This document shows positions 1 through 9,847 of a stretch of 64,000 bases of DNA, piece by piece. The notes under the pieces were generated by a model. That model worked only from the letters and a program-made list of their open reading frames with translations. It made no database searches and was not told the origin of the DNA. Position 1 is the stretch's first letter; every line of letters starts with the position of its first letter. The DNA is from Mycobacterium sp. 852002-51961_SCH5331710 (GTDB lineage Bacteria > Actinomycetota > Actinomycetes > Mycobacteriales > Mycobacteriaceae): positions 43,272 to 107,271 of the forward strand of contig NZ_LZSQ01000085.1 of NCBI RefSeq assembly GCF_001665535.1, given 5' to 3'. The translations under genes and the position numbers were made by a program.

Positions 1-148
1 TGACGAACCCGTCGGGCCCTGTGCCCTGCGGCCACAGGATGGTGGCGGTCGTCTGCTTGACCGGCAGCAGCGGGACCAGGCCGCACAGCAGTACGCCGGC
101 GATGCCTGCGACGACGGCGATCAATCGCGCGATTCGATGAGCAGGCAC
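1..148 (-). CDS. embA: Arabinosyltransferase EmbA, N-terminal fragment
   Basis: Only the first 49 codons lie in the window; the gene runs off the left edge. From a GTG at 148 the protein reads [18 protein letters not shown] and continues into a hydrophobic first membrane segment, then [11 protein letters not shown], the hallmark start of Emb proteins; the wording fits EmbA better than EmbB or EmbC. EmbA is a GT-C arabinosyltransferase that acts with EmbB on decaprenyl-phosphoarabinose to build arabinogalactan arabinan, and both are ethambutol targets. Its usual position directly behind embC is broken here by a padR/membrane-protein pair, so it needs its own promoter. A TACCAT -10-like hexamer (minus strand 162-157) lies 8 nt before the GTG, which would give a nearly leaderless transcript. 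Confidence 0.9.
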   Translation of the reverse strand, partial: MPAHRIARLIAVVAGIAGVLLCGLVPLLPVKQTTATILWPQGTGPDGFV

Positions 149-203
149 GAGCGTCGATGGTAGGCGACGAAATCTCGTGAGTCGGTGACGCCAGGCCGAA
201 ATG

Positions 204-239
204 CCTAGAACTGCTAGGGTATGACCTAGAACTGCTAGG
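204..239. promoter_or_regulatory. Tandem palindromic operator, probable PadR site
   Basis: CCTAGAACTGCTAGG occurs twice, at 204-218 and 225-239. Each copy is a palindrome of arms CCTAG/CTAGG around a 5 nt spacer, and the copies are 21 bp apart, two helical turns, so bound dimers would lie on the same face. The pair covers the likely padR promoter (for example TAGGGT at 215-220) and ends 17 bp before the padR GTG. It also lies about 55-90 bp upstream of the embA start. Autorepression by PadR is the simplest reading; an effect on embA is inference. Confidence 0.7.
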
Positions 240-255
240 TATCGGAGGTGGCGGC

Positions 256-612
256 GTGCACATCGACAAGGACCTCGTTGCAGCGTCTGCCACCCCGTTG
301 GTGCTCGGCATACTGGCCGAAGGCGAGTCATACGGCTACGCGCTCATCAAGCGGGTCAACGAGTTGTCGGGGGGCCGGATGCAGTGGACGGACGGCATGC
401 TCTACCCGCTGCTGCACCGGCTGGAACGCCAGGGCTACGTCTCGGCGGACTGGCGGGTCTCCGACGGCGGGCGCCGCCGCAAGCAGTACGCCATCACCGC
501 CGCGGGGCGGGAGGTGTTCGCCGAACGGCGTCGCCAGTGGACCGTTGTCGCCGAGGCGCTCGACCGCGTATGGAAGCCGCTGTCCGCCGACGTGGCGCCG
601 GGGTGGGCGTGA
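256..612 (+). CDS. PadR-family transcriptional regulator
   Basis: A 118-residue winged-helix protein of the short PadR subfamily. The core [34 protein letters not shown] and [14 protein letters not shown] segments are the recognition helix and wing typical of PadR. Such proteins repress their own promoter and release on a ligand or membrane-stress signal. The GTG start at 256 is preceded by GGAGG at 244-248. The stop overlaps the next gene's ATG by one base (TGATG), so the two are translationally coupled; PadR genes often travel with a membrane protein of the next gene's kind. A perfect tandem palindrome lies just upstream. Its place between embC and embA is unusual for mycobacteria as I know them. 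Confidence 0.92.
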   Translation: MHIDKDLVAASATPLVLGILAEGESYGYALIKRVNELSGGRMQWTDGMLYPLLHRLERQGYVSADWRVSDGGRRRKQYAITAAGREVFAERRRQWTVVAEALDRVWKPLSADVAPGWA

Positions 613-1970
613 TGGCGGCGGACACCGAACTCGAATCGCAGATCGCCCAGTGGCGTGGCTACGTCCAACGCCACCGCGCGATCGGCGCGGCGGACGTCGA
701 GGAGATGGAGGATCACCTCCGGGATCAGATCGCCGACCTGTCGCGCTGCGGGCTCTCCGATGACGAGGCGTTCCTGGTCGCGGTGAAGCGGATGGGCAAC
801 GTCGACGCGATCAGTCGCGAGTTCGTCCGCGAGCACTCCGACCGGCTGTGGAAGCAGCTGGTGCTGGTATCTGAGGAATCGGGGGCGGCGGCCCGGACGA
901 ACCGGGAGCTGTTCGTCGTCGTCGCCCTCGGCATCGGCGCGGGCGTCGCGGTCAGGCTGGGTTCGGCGCTGCTCGACGAGGAACTCACGCTGTGGCGCAA
1001 CATCGCGTTTCTCGTGTTCCCGTTCCTGGCAGGGTATTTCGCGTGGAAGCGACGGTTGGGCTGGCAGCAATGGGCCGTGCTCGCGGTGCCGGCCGTCGCG
1101 CTCGCGGTCGCGATCAACACCTACCCGTTCGGTGACGACGTCTTCGACGATCCCGACACCGAGGCGTTGGCCGGAATCCATGCGCCGATCGTGTTGTGGC
1201 TGCTGGTCGGGTTCGCCTACGTCGGCGGTAGATGGCGATCCGATTCGCGCCGAATGGATTTCATTCGGTTCACCGGTGAGTTCGTCGTGTACCTGACGTT
1301 GCTGCTGATCGGCCTCGCGGTGCTCTTGCTGTTGACCGGCGGCGCCTTCGACGCCGTCGGACTGGACGCCGAGGAGTTCGTCGGCGATTGGGCGTTGCCG
1401 GTCATGGTGCCGGTGGCGGTACTCGTCGCGGCGTGGCTGGTCGAGGCCAAGCAGAGTGTCATCGAGAACATCGCGCCGGTGCTGACGCGCGTGTTCACGC
1501 CGCTGACGATCGTCATGCTGCTGGCGCTGCTGGTGGCGTTCGCGACCGCAGGCAGCGTGATCGGCGTCGACCGCTACCTGTTGATCCTGATGGACCTCAT
1601 CCTGGTGTTGGTGCTCGGGCTGCTGCTGTATGCGATCTCGGCCCGCGACCCGCTGGCCCCGCCGACCGTATTCGACTGGCTGCAACTGGTTCTCGTGCTC
1701 AGCGCGCTGGCGGTCGACGTGCTGATGCTCGCCGCGATGCTGATGCGCATCGCCGAGTTCGGCTACAGCCCGAACAAGGTCGCCGCCCTCGGCATGAATC
1801 TCGTGTTGCTGGTCAACCTGGCCTGGTCGGCGTGGCTGGTTGTCGGCTTCCTGCGGCGACGGCGGCCGTTCGGCGACGTCGAGCGGTGGCAGACGCGCTA
1901 CCTGCCGGTCTACGGGGTGTGGGCCGCGGTCGTGGTGTTGGCGCTGCCGCCGTTGTTCGGATTCGTCTGA
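612..1970 (+). CDS. Multi-pass membrane protein with permease-prefix domain
   Basis: About 452 residues. The first 85 are soluble and resemble the permease-prefix domain found beside PadR regulators (conserved acidic segment EEMEDHLRDQIADL, then DEAFLVAVKRMG). From about residue 100 there are roughly ten hydrophobic membrane segments without recognisable catalytic motifs. The start is taken at ATG 612, overlapping the padR stop; GTG 609 is the alternative. It may sense or relieve membrane stress with the upstream PadR, but no function can be assigned. The gene runs convergently toward embC and ends at a long hairpin. Confidence 0.85.
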   Translation: MAADTELESQIAQWRGYVQRHRAIGAADVEEMEDHLRDQIADLSRCGLSDDEAFLVAVKRMGNVDAISREFVREHSDRLWKQLVLVSEESGAAARTNRELFVVVALGIGAGVAVRLGSALLDEELTLWRNIAFLVFPFLAGYFAWKRRLGWQQWAVLAVPAVALAVAINTYPFGDDVFDDPDTEALAGIHAPIVLWLLVGFAYVGGRWRSDSRRMDFIRFTGEFVVYLTLLLIGLAVLLLLTGGAFDAVGLDAEEFVGDWALPVMVPVAVLVAAWLVEAKQSVIENIAPVLTRVFTPLTIVMLLALLVAFATAGSVIGVDRYLLILMDLILVLVLGLLLYAISARDPLAPPTVFDWLQLVLVLSALAVDVLMLAAMLMRIAEFGYSPNKVAALGMNLVLLVNLAWSAWLVVGFLRRRRPFGDVERWQTRYLPVYGVWAAVVVLALPPLFGFV

Positions 1971-2011
1971 CGGGTTGATTCAACGCACCACATGCGTGCG
2001 ATCAACCCGTC
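1969..2011. terminator. Bidirectional hairpin between convergent genes
   Basis: An 11 bp perfect stem (GACGGGTTGAT at 1969-1979, ATCAACCCGTC at 2001-2011) encloses a second 5 bp stem (ACGCA 1983-1987, TGCGT 1993-1997). It begins within the stop codon of the membrane protein and ends 18 bp before the embC stop on the other strand. There is no T-tract, as is common for mycobacterial terminators. The position suggests it terminates both convergent transcripts. Confidence 0.65.
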
Positions 2012-2028
2012 AAGCCCGCGATGACTCT

Positions 2029-5000
2029 CTACGACAACCGCAACGGCGCCGGGCTCCACAGCCCGCTGCGCGTCGCCCTGCCGAGGTCCAACCGGGCCTC
2101 CGCGGCGTTCGGGTACCACGGCGTGAGTTGTTGCAGCGAGCCCCAGTCGCGGAACCAGTCGTCGTCGAGGTAGGTCGGCACCGTCGTCGCGCGCAAAAGC
2201 AGTTCGGTGATGCCGAGCGGACCGCCGCCGAGATAGTCCATCACCGGCGAGTTCGCCTCGGCGCCAAAGCGGTCGGGCAGAATCCGCCACTTCGGCACCT
2301 CGACGACACCGTTCTGATGGCCGAATGGCCGCTGGCACGGGAACGCCAGGCCGACCAGCCAGTCGAGCAACACGGGGTCCGACGACCCGACGACGTCCTG
2401 CAGCGTGCGCAACTGCGGTATCCGCGGCGGCGTCACCGCGATCCAGTGCTGCGGATCGAGGTCGTCGTCGGAGGCCACCAGCCGGATTTGGGTGGCCTCC
2501 CGCGGTATCGCGTCCAGCGGAGCGCGCAGGTTGCGCCACGCCGGAGACGCGCCGACGTCGGCGAACCCGATGGAGCCGCCCGGCTCGTCGGCCGCGGCCT
2601 GCTCGTCGGTGGCCCACTGCACGGCGACCTCACCGGCGTCGAAACGCCCTGCAGCCGAAACGACCAGCAGCGGACCGACGTCGTCGCGCGACGGCAGGCG
2701 GTACCAGGCCGAGCGCAGCTGCGCGGGCTGCTGCGTGCCGGGACGCCAGCTACCCATGACCGGCGTGCTCGCCGGATCGAGTTTGTACGGAAGCCGCGCC
2801 CGCGAGCCGTTGACACCCGCGGCGGCCGTCGTGCCGCCCTCGGTCCCACCGTTGCCGGCCTGATCGTCTTCGCTGTCGGTGTCGGCGAAGTTGGTCGAGG
2901 TGCCCTGGCCGCTCATCGTCTCGTCGGCGGAGACGTCGGTGGGAATCCCGTTGGGGTCGAACCCTTCTGCGGTCCCGGCGGCGAACGCCTCACCGACCGG
3001 CGTGTCGACCGGTCTCAGCATGCCGACGTTGGGGTCCTCCTCGACGAGCACGTCCTGGGCCATCCCGCACGTCTTGCCGGTCAGGGCTTCGAGGTTGGAC
3101 CGCCCGACGCTCCACGCCGGGTACTGGTCGACCATGGCCAGCGTCAGCGAGAGCACCTCGAATACCACCAGCACCCAGGTCGCAACGGCCAACGGGGCCT
3201 GCAGGATTCGCTGCCATCGTCGTTGCGGTCCCGGCGGTGACGAATCGCGGCCGGAGAAGTGGAACCATGCCGCGGCGATCAACGCCAGCACCGACAACCC
3301 CAGCAGGAACGTCGAGAAACCGAACTTCCACTCCGGCATCGCGTTCGACCACGGCACACCGAAGTTCGACACGTACCACCAGCCGTTCACGGTGGCGAAC
3401 GACAACGCCATCGCGAACAGCACCGCGGCGCCGAACACCGAGCGGTTGCGCCGTGACCGCATCGCCGTTGCGGTGACGGCGACCGCCGCCAGCGCACCCA
3501 GCGACCCGGCCAGCCCGGCGAACACACCGAAGTGGTGCGTCCACTTGGTCGGCGTGAACATCATCGCCAGGAACGAGATCACCGTGATGCCGATGATGCG
3601 ACGACTGGGACCCAGCGCCGTGCCGGGAATCCTGAACTTGCGCAACGACATCGCGACCGCGACGGCCAACGCGATCAACAGCATCAGCACCGCGAACCGG
3701 CGCGCGACCGAACCGTCCGGGCTCAGTGTGAACAACCGCTCGTAGCGGATGTGCTCGTCGAACCAGCTCAGGCTCGGCCCGACCGCGGACTTGAAGGTGC
3801 TGGCCTGCAGTTCGGCGGCCAGCGTCTGGTCCCGGAATATCAGGATGATCGTCACGGTCGCCGCGGCCAGGATCGGCGCCAGCAGCGCGAGGTATCCGAA
3901 ACGGGAAACATGCGCGGCAACAATGGTTTTCAGCGGTCCGACCGCCACCAACAGGGCGCCAATCGCCGCGATACCGGTCGGGCCGGAGAACAGCGTGAGC
4001 GCGCCGATGATGATCGCGATCGCGACGGGTAGCAGCCTGCTGGTGGCCACGCCCCGCTCGACCGAGCACCACGTGAGAAGGATGCCCAGCGCGATGATCG
4101 GTTCGGGGCGCAGCCCGTTGTTCAGCGGCAGCCAGAACGCCAGGAACAGGCCCGCCGCCGTCCACGCCGCCGCCGGCGTCGACTTCACCGCATGGCCGAG
4201 TCGCGGGATCACCTCGCGGCTGATCACCCACCAGCACGCCAGTCCCATCACCAGCGTCGGCAGGCGCATCCACACGCTGTGCGTGCTCACGTGCGCCCAC
4301 AACGCCAGCAGGTCGTAATACCAGCCGAACGGCGATTCAGGGGTGCCGAACCAGCGGTAGTAGTTCGCCATGTAACCGGCGTGCTCGGACACCCGCGCCA
4401 TCGTCAGGATGTAGCCGTCGTCGGCCGTGTTCGCGCCGACGAAGTGCCACCACACCAGCACCGCGGTGACCACGCCGTCCAGCGGCCGCAGCGTCCACCA
4501 CCGCGGGGGCAGGAACCGTCTGACGCCGCGGCCGTCGGCGACGTCGAGAAGGTGCAGCGCGACCAGCGCGATGAGGGTCAACGCGACCCCAACAATCATC
4601 GCCAAGGTCTTGAGCAGCGTCGGCGAGGTGCTGTACCGGGTGTCGAGGGTCGCGGAGAACTCCAGGCCCGGCGGCGCCGGACCGCTGAGGTCGGTGAAGA
4701 CGCCGACGATCTGCGGCCGGAAGTCGTAACCGCCGCGTTCGCCGCGCAGCGGTTCGCCGGGATCCTCGCTCGGAATCCGCCCCGGCCCCTGCACGAGGCC
4801 GACGAACTCGCCTGTCACCTTGTCGGCGTGGGCGGTGAAGGTCAGCCGCTGACACTGCGGGCTGAGCACCTGATCCAGCGGCGCGCTGACCACCGGGGTG
4901 TTGCGGACGATCACCAGCAGGTCGTTGTTGACCCGCTCGATCAGCAGGCCGCGGTCGATGGCCTTGGGCGCCTGTTTGGGCACGGTCGACAGCAGCACCG

Positions 5001-5250
5001 TGCGACCGCCGGCCAGCCCGGCCGCCGCGCGGCACGGCACGCTGATCTCAAGGTCGGTCGCGACGTAGCCGATGAGCGGCGCGTCGACACTGCGCAGCAC
5101 GCCGTTCTGCGGCCAATTCAGCTGCGCGGTGGTCTGCGTGACCGGCATCAACGGCGTCGCGATCGCCAGCAGCGCGCCGAGCAACCCCGCAACGATGGCT
5201 ATCAGCCGCACCGTCCGATGGTTCGCCCCGACCCCGGCTTCACCGACCAC
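2029..5250 (-). CDS. embC: Arabinosyltransferase EmbC
   Basis: A 1,073-residue GT-C glycosyltransferase that extends the arabinan of lipoarabinomannan, using decaprenyl-phosphoarabinose at the outer face of the plasma membrane. It begins MVGEAGVGANHR, then a first membrane helix and TTAQLNWPQNG. The GT-C acidic motif is visible as ADDGY (D277, D278) after the second helix, followed by TMARVSEHAGYMANYYRWFG. About a dozen membrane helices follow; the C-terminal third is the soluble carbohydrate-binding part. Length fits EmbC (about 1,070-1,100). It lies 11 bp downstream of aftA in the same transcript. Unlike the usual embCAB order, embA does not follow directly. Confidence 0.97.
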   Translation of the reverse strand: MVGEAGVGANHRTVRLIAIVAGLLGALLAIATPLMPVTQTTAQLNWPQNGVLRSVDAPLIGYVATDLEISVPCRAAAGLAGGRTVLLSTVPKQAPKAIDRGLLIERVNNDLLVIVRNTPVVSAPLDQVLSPQCQRLTFTAHADKVTGEFVGLVQGPGRIPSEDPGEPLRGERGGYDFRPQIVGVFTDLSGPAPPGLEFSATLDTRYSTSPTLLKTLAMIVGVALTLIALVALHLLDVADGRGVRRFLPPRWWTLRPLDGVVTAVLVWWHFVGANTADDGYILTMARVSEHAGYMANYYRWFGTPESPFGWYYDLLALWAHVSTHSVWMRLPTLVMGLACWWVISREVIPRLGHAVKSTPAAAWTAAGLFLAFWLPLNNGLRPEPIIALGILLTWCSVERGVATSRLLPVAIAIIIGALTLFSGPTGIAAIGALLVAVGPLKTIVAAHVSRFGYLALLAPILAAATVTIILIFRDQTLAAELQASTFKSAVGPSLSWFDEHIRYERLFTLSPDGSVARRFAVLMLLIALAVAVAMSLRKFRIPGTALGPSRRIIGITVISFLAMMFTPTKWTHHFGVFAGLAGSLGALAAVAVTATAMRSRRNRSVFGAAVLFAMALSFATVNGWWYVSNFGVPWSNAMPEWKFGFSTFLLGLSVLALIAAAWFHFSGRDSSPPGPQRRWQRILQAPLAVATWVLVVFEVLSLTLAMVDQYPAWSVGRSNLEALTGKTCGMAQDVLVEEDPNVGMLRPVDTPVGEAFAAGTAEGFDPNGIPTDVSADETMSGQGTSTNFADTDSEDDQAGNGGTEGGTTAAAGVNGSRARLPYKLDPASTPVMGSWRPGTQQPAQLRSAWYRLPSRDDVGPLLVVSAAGRFDAGEVAVQWATDEQAAADEPGGSIGFADVGASPAWRNLRAPLDAIPREATQIRLVASDDDLDPQHWIAVTPPRIPQLRTLQDVVGSSDPVLLDWLVGLAFPCQRPFGHQNGVVEVPKWRILPDRFGAEANSPVMDYLGGGPLGITELLLRATTVPTYLDDDWFRDWGSLQQLTPWYPNAAEARLDLGRATRSGLWSPAPLRLS

Positions 5251-5261
5251 GGCGTTCGATC

Positions 5262-7133
5262 CTAATTGGGCTTCCGGATCGCCAGCACGAACGGGCCGAT
5301 GCTGGAGACCTCGAAGCGGGGGTCGTCGAACAACGCCTCATCCAGCGCGACGTGGTAGCGCCGGACGTTGGGTTGGTTCGGATACACGTCGGAGGCCAGC
5401 CGCAACGTGTAGGTGTCGTCGGCGCCACGGCGCATCAGGAACACTGTCGGCGGCTCCCACGGCAGCGAGTCAAGCGCCTCGATGAACTCGTCGGCCTCGG
5501 TCAGCGTGGCCCAGCCCTCGATGGCCTCGGCGCGCTTGTCGAACTGGGCGAGCGGGTTGGCGTAGTGCGAGGTCAGTCCCTGAAAGCCGTAATACGGGTA
5601 GTAGGACAGGAAGCTGTAGTCGGCGGTCAGCACGACGGTCTCGTCGCGCGGACGGCCGGTCACCTCGGTGATCTTGGCGTCGATCTCCCGGTAGTAGCGC
5701 TCGGCGCCCGGCGGTCGCCGATCGGCCCGCTGTCCGTAGCCGTCGGTGTCGGTGTAGGCGACGACGATGTCGGAGCGCAGCACGTCGGGGATGTCCTGGC
5801 TGTACGTGACGGCGCCGATCATGCCCAGTGCGGCGGCCGCCGCGATGACGCGTCGGGCGTTCTCGGGCCGCACGCGCGCCGCGACGGCGCGGGCGACCTC
5901 GATGAAGCCGAAGGCACCCGCGGCCGTCAGCAGCACGGTCAGCGTGGGATTCAGCCGGAACGACAGCAGGGTGGTGCCCGCCAGTGTGGTCAGCATCGAC
6001 AGCAGCGACCACGCGTAGACCGCGAGCACGGCGATCGCGAGCGCCCCCGCACGCGTCGACGAGCGCGCCCGCCAGACCAGCCACAGCGTGCCGAGCATGC
6101 ACAGCGCCCCGAGGAGCGTGAAGTGCAGCATCGGGAACTCCAGCTGCGCGCCGTCCGTCGGGAGGTAGTGCTGGGCGGTTCCGGAGTCGGCGGGCTCGCC
6201 CGAGAACGCGGCGATCAGGTACGGGGCCCAGCCGACGAGCGCGATGGCGCCCGAGATCACCGCGATGACAGCCAGCCGCAGCAGCGGTTCGATGCGCCTG
6301 CGCGCGGCCGCGAGCAGCACACCCATGATCGCGAGCGTGAAGGCCGCGTAGGCGAACAGCAGCGTGTACGACAGTGCGGCTCCGCCGAGGAACAGCCCGG
6401 TGCCGATGACGGCGGCCCACCCGCTGTTACGGGTCCCTCCGCGCAACCCGGACCACGCCAGCACGAAAACCGGCGGCAGCAGGACCGCGATGATCGCGGC
6501 GTAGGGCTCGGCAGGGGAGTACGCGAGTGTGGCGGCGGTGGTCGCGGTGGTCACCACGAGCGCGTACTCGAAGCGAATCATGGCCGCCCACAACACGAAC
6601 GCCACCGCGATCGCGGCGGTGATCGAGATGATCGCCCACGGTTTGAACATCTCCCACGCCGGGGTTCCGGTCAGCGCGGCCAGGCGCCCGCCGATCCAGA
6701 ACCAGCCGGGCGGGTAGAACGGCGGCAGGCCCATGTAGGTCATGTCGCGCAGCGCGGCGCTGTCGGCGAGCCGGGTGAGGTACTCGGTGCGGAACTGCTG
6801 GTCGACCGAGATGCCGTACAGGTACAGCTTGGTGGCCCCGAGCGGCATCGCCAGCGTCACCACCGCGAACGCGGACAAGAACACCGTGCCCGCGGCCTTG
6901 CCGAGCAGGCGGCGGCCCCGTCGCCATACCCATCCGCTCGCGAACAGCCCCGCCAGGCAGGCCACCTGGCCCACCGTGGTCAGGGCGTGCAGCTGATTGG
7001 AGGAGTTGTAGGCGGGCCACTCCACCCGCGCGATCGCGGCCAGCGACACCACGGCGACGACGACCGCCACCGCGGCGGCCGCCACCATCTGGCCGGCGAC
7101 CTTGATGGGCAGGGCCGGCGAGCCGTCACGCAT
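5262..7133 (-). CDS. aftA: Arabinofuranosyltransferase AftA
   Basis: 623 residues. AftA adds the first arabinose to the galactan of arabinogalactan, using decaprenyl-phosphoarabinose (Rv3792 family). The N-terminus after ATG 7133 gives a membrane helix and then [20 protein letters not shown]. The conserved [13 protein letters not shown] and [16 protein letters not shown] segments follow, and the soluble tail carries [19 protein letters not shown] and [11 protein letters not shown]. About eleven membrane segments are evident. Its ATG shares one base with the dprE2 stop (TGATG), giving translational coupling of DPA synthesis to use. Confidence 0.97.
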   Translation of the reverse strand: MRDGSPALPIKVAGQMVAAAAVAVVVAVVSLAAIARVEWPAYNSSNQLHALTTVGQVACLAGLFASGWVWRRGRRLLGKAAGTVFLSAFAVVTLAMPLGATKLYLYGISVDQQFRTEYLTRLADSAALRDMTYMGLPPFYPPGWFWIGGRLAALTGTPAWEMFKPWAIISITAAIAVAFVLWAAMIRFEYALVVTTATTAATLAYSPAEPYAAIIAVLLPPVFVLAWSGLRGGTRNSGWAAVIGTGLFLGGAALSYTLLFAYAAFTLAIMGVLLAAARRRIEPLLRLAVIAVISGAIALVGWAPYLIAAFSGEPADSGTAQHYLPTDGAQLEFPMLHFTLLGALCMLGTLWLVWRARSSTRAGALAIAVLAVYAWSLLSMLTTLAGTTLLSFRLNPTLTVLLTAAGAFGFIEVARAVAARVRPENARRVIAAAAALGMIGAVTYSQDIPDVLRSDIVVAYTDTDGYGQRADRRPPGAERYYREIDAKITEVTGRPRDETVVLTADYSFLSYYPYYGFQGLTSHYANPLAQFDKRAEAIEGWATLTEADEFIEALDSLPWEPPTVFLMRRGADDTYTLRLASDVYPNQPNVRRYHVALDEALFDDPRFEVSSIGPFVLAIRKPN

Positions 7134-7915
7134 CAGATGGGTAGCTTGCGGAAGATCGGCCGCGGGATGTGGCGCAGCACCATCATCACGTACCGGAACG
7201 CTCCCGGCGCCCATACCAGTTCCTTGCCCTTGGCCGCCGCCGTGACTGCGAGTTCGGCGACGTCTTCTTTGTCGACGGTGAACGGCGCTTCCTTGGCGCC
7301 GGTGGACTTCCAGTGTTCGATGGTGGTGGTGGTGCGCACCTGTCCGGGGCGGATCACCAGCACCCGAACGCCGAACTCGCGCAACGCCTCTCCCAAGCCG
7401 AGGTAGAAGCCGTCGAGTCCGGCCTTGGTGGAGCCGTACACGAAGTTGGACCGCCGCACCCGCTCGCCGGCCGCCGAGCTCATCGCGATGATCTGCCCGA
7501 AGCCCTGGGCGCGCATCTTCTCGCCGATCAGGACACCGACCGAAACCGCTGCGGTGTAGTTGATCTGCGCGATCTGCACGGCCTTGGCCTGGTCATGCCA
7601 CAGTTCCTCGGCGTTGCCGAGAAGGCCGAAGGCCACGATCGCAACGTCGACATCGCCACCGCCCCATGCCTTGTCGATGACATCGCGGTGACCCGAGGTG
7701 TCGGTGCCGTCGAAGTCGATCCACTCGACGGACTTGGCCCCGGCCTCGGTCATCGCGGCGATGGCCTCGTCCTTGCGCGGATGGCCCGGCAGATCAGCAA
7801 GGATGATGCGGGCGTGCGCGTTGCGCAGATAGCGCGCGCAGATCGCCAGGCCGATCTCCGATGTCCCGCCGAGCAGCAGGATGGTCTGGGGGTTACCTAC
7901 GGCGTCAAGAACCAT
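7133..7915 (-). CDS. dprE2: Decaprenylphosphoryl-2-keto-ribose reductase DprE2
   Basis: 260-residue short-chain dehydrogenase that reduces the 2-keto intermediate made by DprE1 to decaprenyl-phosphoarabinose, the sole arabinose donor of the cell wall. [20 protein letters not shown] opens the Rossmann fold (GGTSEIG); the catalytic YxxxK is YGSTKAG after a SS(A) serine region. The start ATG at 7915 matches the family N-terminus exactly; longer in-frame extension upstream overlaps dprE1 and is not real. It is 13 bp downstream of dprE1 and overlaps aftA by one base. Confidence 0.97.
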   Translation of the reverse strand: MVLDAVGNPQTILLLGGTSEIGLAICARYLRNAHARIILADLPGHPRKDEAIAAMTEAGAKSVEWIDFDGTDTSGHRDVIDKAWGGGDVDVAIVAFGLLGNAEELWHDQAKAVQIAQINYTAAVSVGVLIGEKMRAQGFGQIIAMSSAAGERVRRSNFVYGSTKAGLDGFYLGLGEALREFGVRVLVIRPGQVRTTTTIEHWKSTGAKEAPFTVDKEDVAELAVTAAAKGKELVWAPGAFRYVMMVLRHIPRPIFRKLPI

Positions 7916-7928
7916 TTTTGTGAACCAT

Positions 7929-9329
7929 CTACAGCAGCTCCAAGCGTCGGGCCATATCGGATGCGAAGACGCCGTTCGGGTCGGCCTTGCGGCGCACGGC
8001 GATCCACTCGTCGATCCGGGGATACATCTTGTGGAACCTCTCCGCGCTGACCCGGGAGTCCTTCGCGGTGTACACGCGCCCACCGAACTCCATGACCCGC
8101 TCGTCGAGTTCGTTGAGGAATTCGTTGACCCCGGGCCTGTTCGGGAAGTCCATCGCCACGTTCCAGCCCGCCATCGGAAAGCTCAGCGGCGCCCGGTTCC
8201 CGGGGCCGAACAGCTTGAACACGTTGAGCGCCGAATAGTGTCCCCGCGTCTGGATCCAATGGATGATCGCCTTGAACTCCTCGAGCGCGTCGGGCGGCAC
8301 CAGGAACTGATGTTGCGCGAAACCCGCTGGGCCGTAGGCATTGTTCCACCCGCTGACGAGATCCAGCATGTGGTAGAACTGCGACAGATTCATGATCTTG
8401 CCGGTGTACGTCCCGCCGAGCCGGTAGTACACCTCGCCGATCGCCATGAAGGAGAGCTTGTTCATCGCGCTGACCGGGAAGATGTTCGGCACCGAGAGCA
8501 GCTGTGGCGCATCGAATTTGAGCGGATTCTTGGCCAACTTCGGCGGCAGCTGATCGAGCGTCGCAAGGCTGCCGCGGCTGATCGCTGCCCTGCCCAGTTT
8601 CGGAGGCGGGCTGATCAGGTCGAACCACGCGCTGGAGTAGGTATAGCGGTCCTCGCTGCCGTCGAGGTGGACGGCGACGGTTTCGTCCAGGTCGTTGGTG
8701 GAGACGCCGTCGGCGATGAAGTACGCGGTTTCGCTGCGCGTCATCGCGATTCGGGCCCGCAGCACGATGCCGGTGAGGCCGTTTCCGCCCACCGTCGCCC
8801 AGAACAGTTCGGCGTCCGGCCCGTCGGGGGCGAGGGTGTGTACCTCCCCGTCGGCCATCAGCAGGTCCATCGACAGCACGTGGTTTCCGAAGCTGCCCGC
8901 ACTGTGGTGGTTCTTGCCGTGGATGTCCGACGCGATCGCCCCGCCGACTGTGACCTGGCGGGTGCCGGGCAGGACGGGCACCCACAGCCCGAACGGAAGC
9001 GCCGCCTTCATCAGCTGATCGAGGCTGACGCCCGCGTCGACGTCGGCCACGGCCGTCTCGGCGCTGATCGAATGGATCTTGTGCAGCGCGGTCATGTCCA
9101 CGACCAGGCCGCCGCCGTTGCACGCCTGGTCGCCGTAGGAGCGGCCCAGCCCACGCGCCAGGACGCCCCGGTGTAGGAACGCCGGGCTGGATGCGCTGCG
9201 TTCGGCGGCCTCGCGGACCGCCTGCGCGATCAGCTCGACGTCCGGGGTGGTCAGCACCTGCGCGACGGACGGTGCGGTGCGACCGAAGCCGGTCAGGGCA
9301 CGCGAGGTCGTCGGCAGGTTCTCGGACAT
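7929..9329 (-). CDS. dprE1: Decaprenylphosphoryl-beta-D-ribose 2-oxidase DprE1
   Basis: 466-residue FAD oxidase with an N-terminal FAD-binding domain ([13 protein letters not shown] around 62-74, SDIHGKNHH at 134-142 with the FAD-linking histidine region) and a substrate domain ending in [12 protein letters not shown]. It oxidises decaprenyl-phosphoribose in the periplasm-facing DPA pathway. The segment GWNVAMDFP corresponds to GWNICVDFP of M. tuberculosis. The benzothiazinone-reactive cysteine (Cys387 there) is therefore Ala392 here, codon GCG at 8154-8156. That change is reported in naturally benzothiazinone-resistant mycobacteria. Confidence 0.97.
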   Translation of the reverse strand: MSENLPTTSRALTGFGRTAPSVAQVLTTPDVELIAQAVREAAERSASSPAFLHRGVLARGLGRSYGDQACNGGGLVVDMTALHKIHSISAETAVADVDAGVSLDQLMKAALPFGLWVPVLPGTRQVTVGGAIASDIHGKNHHSAGSFGNHVLSMDLLMADGEVHTLAPDGPDAELFWATVGGNGLTGIVLRARIAMTRSETAYFIADGVSTNDLDETVAVHLDGSEDRYTYSSAWFDLISPPPKLGRAAISRGSLATLDQLPPKLAKNPLKFDAPQLLSVPNIFPVSAMNKLSFMAIGEVYYRLGGTYTGKIMNLSQFYHMLDLVSGWNNAYGPAGFAQHQFLVPPDALEEFKAIIHWIQTRGHYSALNVFKLFGPGNRAPLSFPMAGWNVAMDFPNRPGVNEFLNELDERVMEFGGRVYTAKDSRVSAERFHKMYPRIDEWIAVRRKADPNGVFASDMARRLELL

Positions 9330-9398
9330 CGCAACGAGGGTACCGTGCCCTCGTCGGCGCCCCGGTGCACCGCAATTCAGCTCGGCACGAGCGCCCGG

Positions 9399-9812
9399 CT
9401 ACCGCAGGCGGAAGATGACCGCGCGCTGGATGACGAAGTTGATCACGGTCGCGGTGCCCTGGGCGATCACGAACGCGATGACGACCGCGGTCGGCGTGTA
9501 GTCGAGAAGGTCCAGGAACAGGTGGTTGAGCCCGACCTGCACGACGAACGTCGTGATGTAGAGCGCCCACACCGCGGCCAGCCGGGCGTGGCTCGGCGGC
9601 GCCTGGAACGTCCAGCGCCGGTTGAGCATGTACGCCGTCGTGGTGCCGGCGACCCAGCCGAGAGCTTTGGCCAGGTCGGGCTGCACGCCGCCGACCCGGT
9701 AGAGCAGCACGTAGAGACCGAAGTCGACAACCGCCGAGAATCCGCCGGTGACGACGAAGCGCCAGATCTGGGTGCCCAGGCTCAAGGCGGGTTGCATCGG
9801 GGGCTCGGCCAC
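9399..9812 (-). CDS. GtrA-family membrane protein (Rv3789-like)
   Basis: 137 residues, four membrane helices. The conserved [30 protein letters not shown] and [20 protein letters not shown] segments are those of Rv3789, a GtrA-like protein proposed to re-orient decaprenyl-phosphoarabinose or to anchor the arabinan enzymes. It is the first gene of the DPA block and lies 69 bp upstream of dprE1. Flippase activity is debated in the literature; here only the family can be seen. Confidence 0.93.
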   Translation of the reverse strand: MAEPPMQPALSLGTQIWRFVVTGGFSAVVDFGLYVLLYRVGGVQPDLAKALGWVAGTTTAYMLNRRWTFQAPPSHARLAAVWALYITTFVVQVGLNHLFLDLLDYTPTAVVIAFVIAQGTATVINFVIQRAVIFRLR

Positions 9813-9847
9813 CCGGGCAGCTTACGGTGAAACGCGCGCCATCCTGG

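Noticed and set aside
435..1685. Long minus-strand reading frame rich in Gln/His/Arg/Asp opposite the membrane protein
   Set aside because: Composition and lack of any motif mark it as the antisense shadow of a GC-rich gene; the plus strand encodes a clear membrane protein.
5352..7406. 684-codon plus-strand frame opposite aftA
   Set aside because: Repetitive Arg/Gly/His composition and full overlap with aftA, which has unmistakable family motifs.
7915..8083. Upstream extension of dprE2 in frame
   Set aside because: Overlaps the dprE1 3' end and family members begin exactly at ATG 7915.
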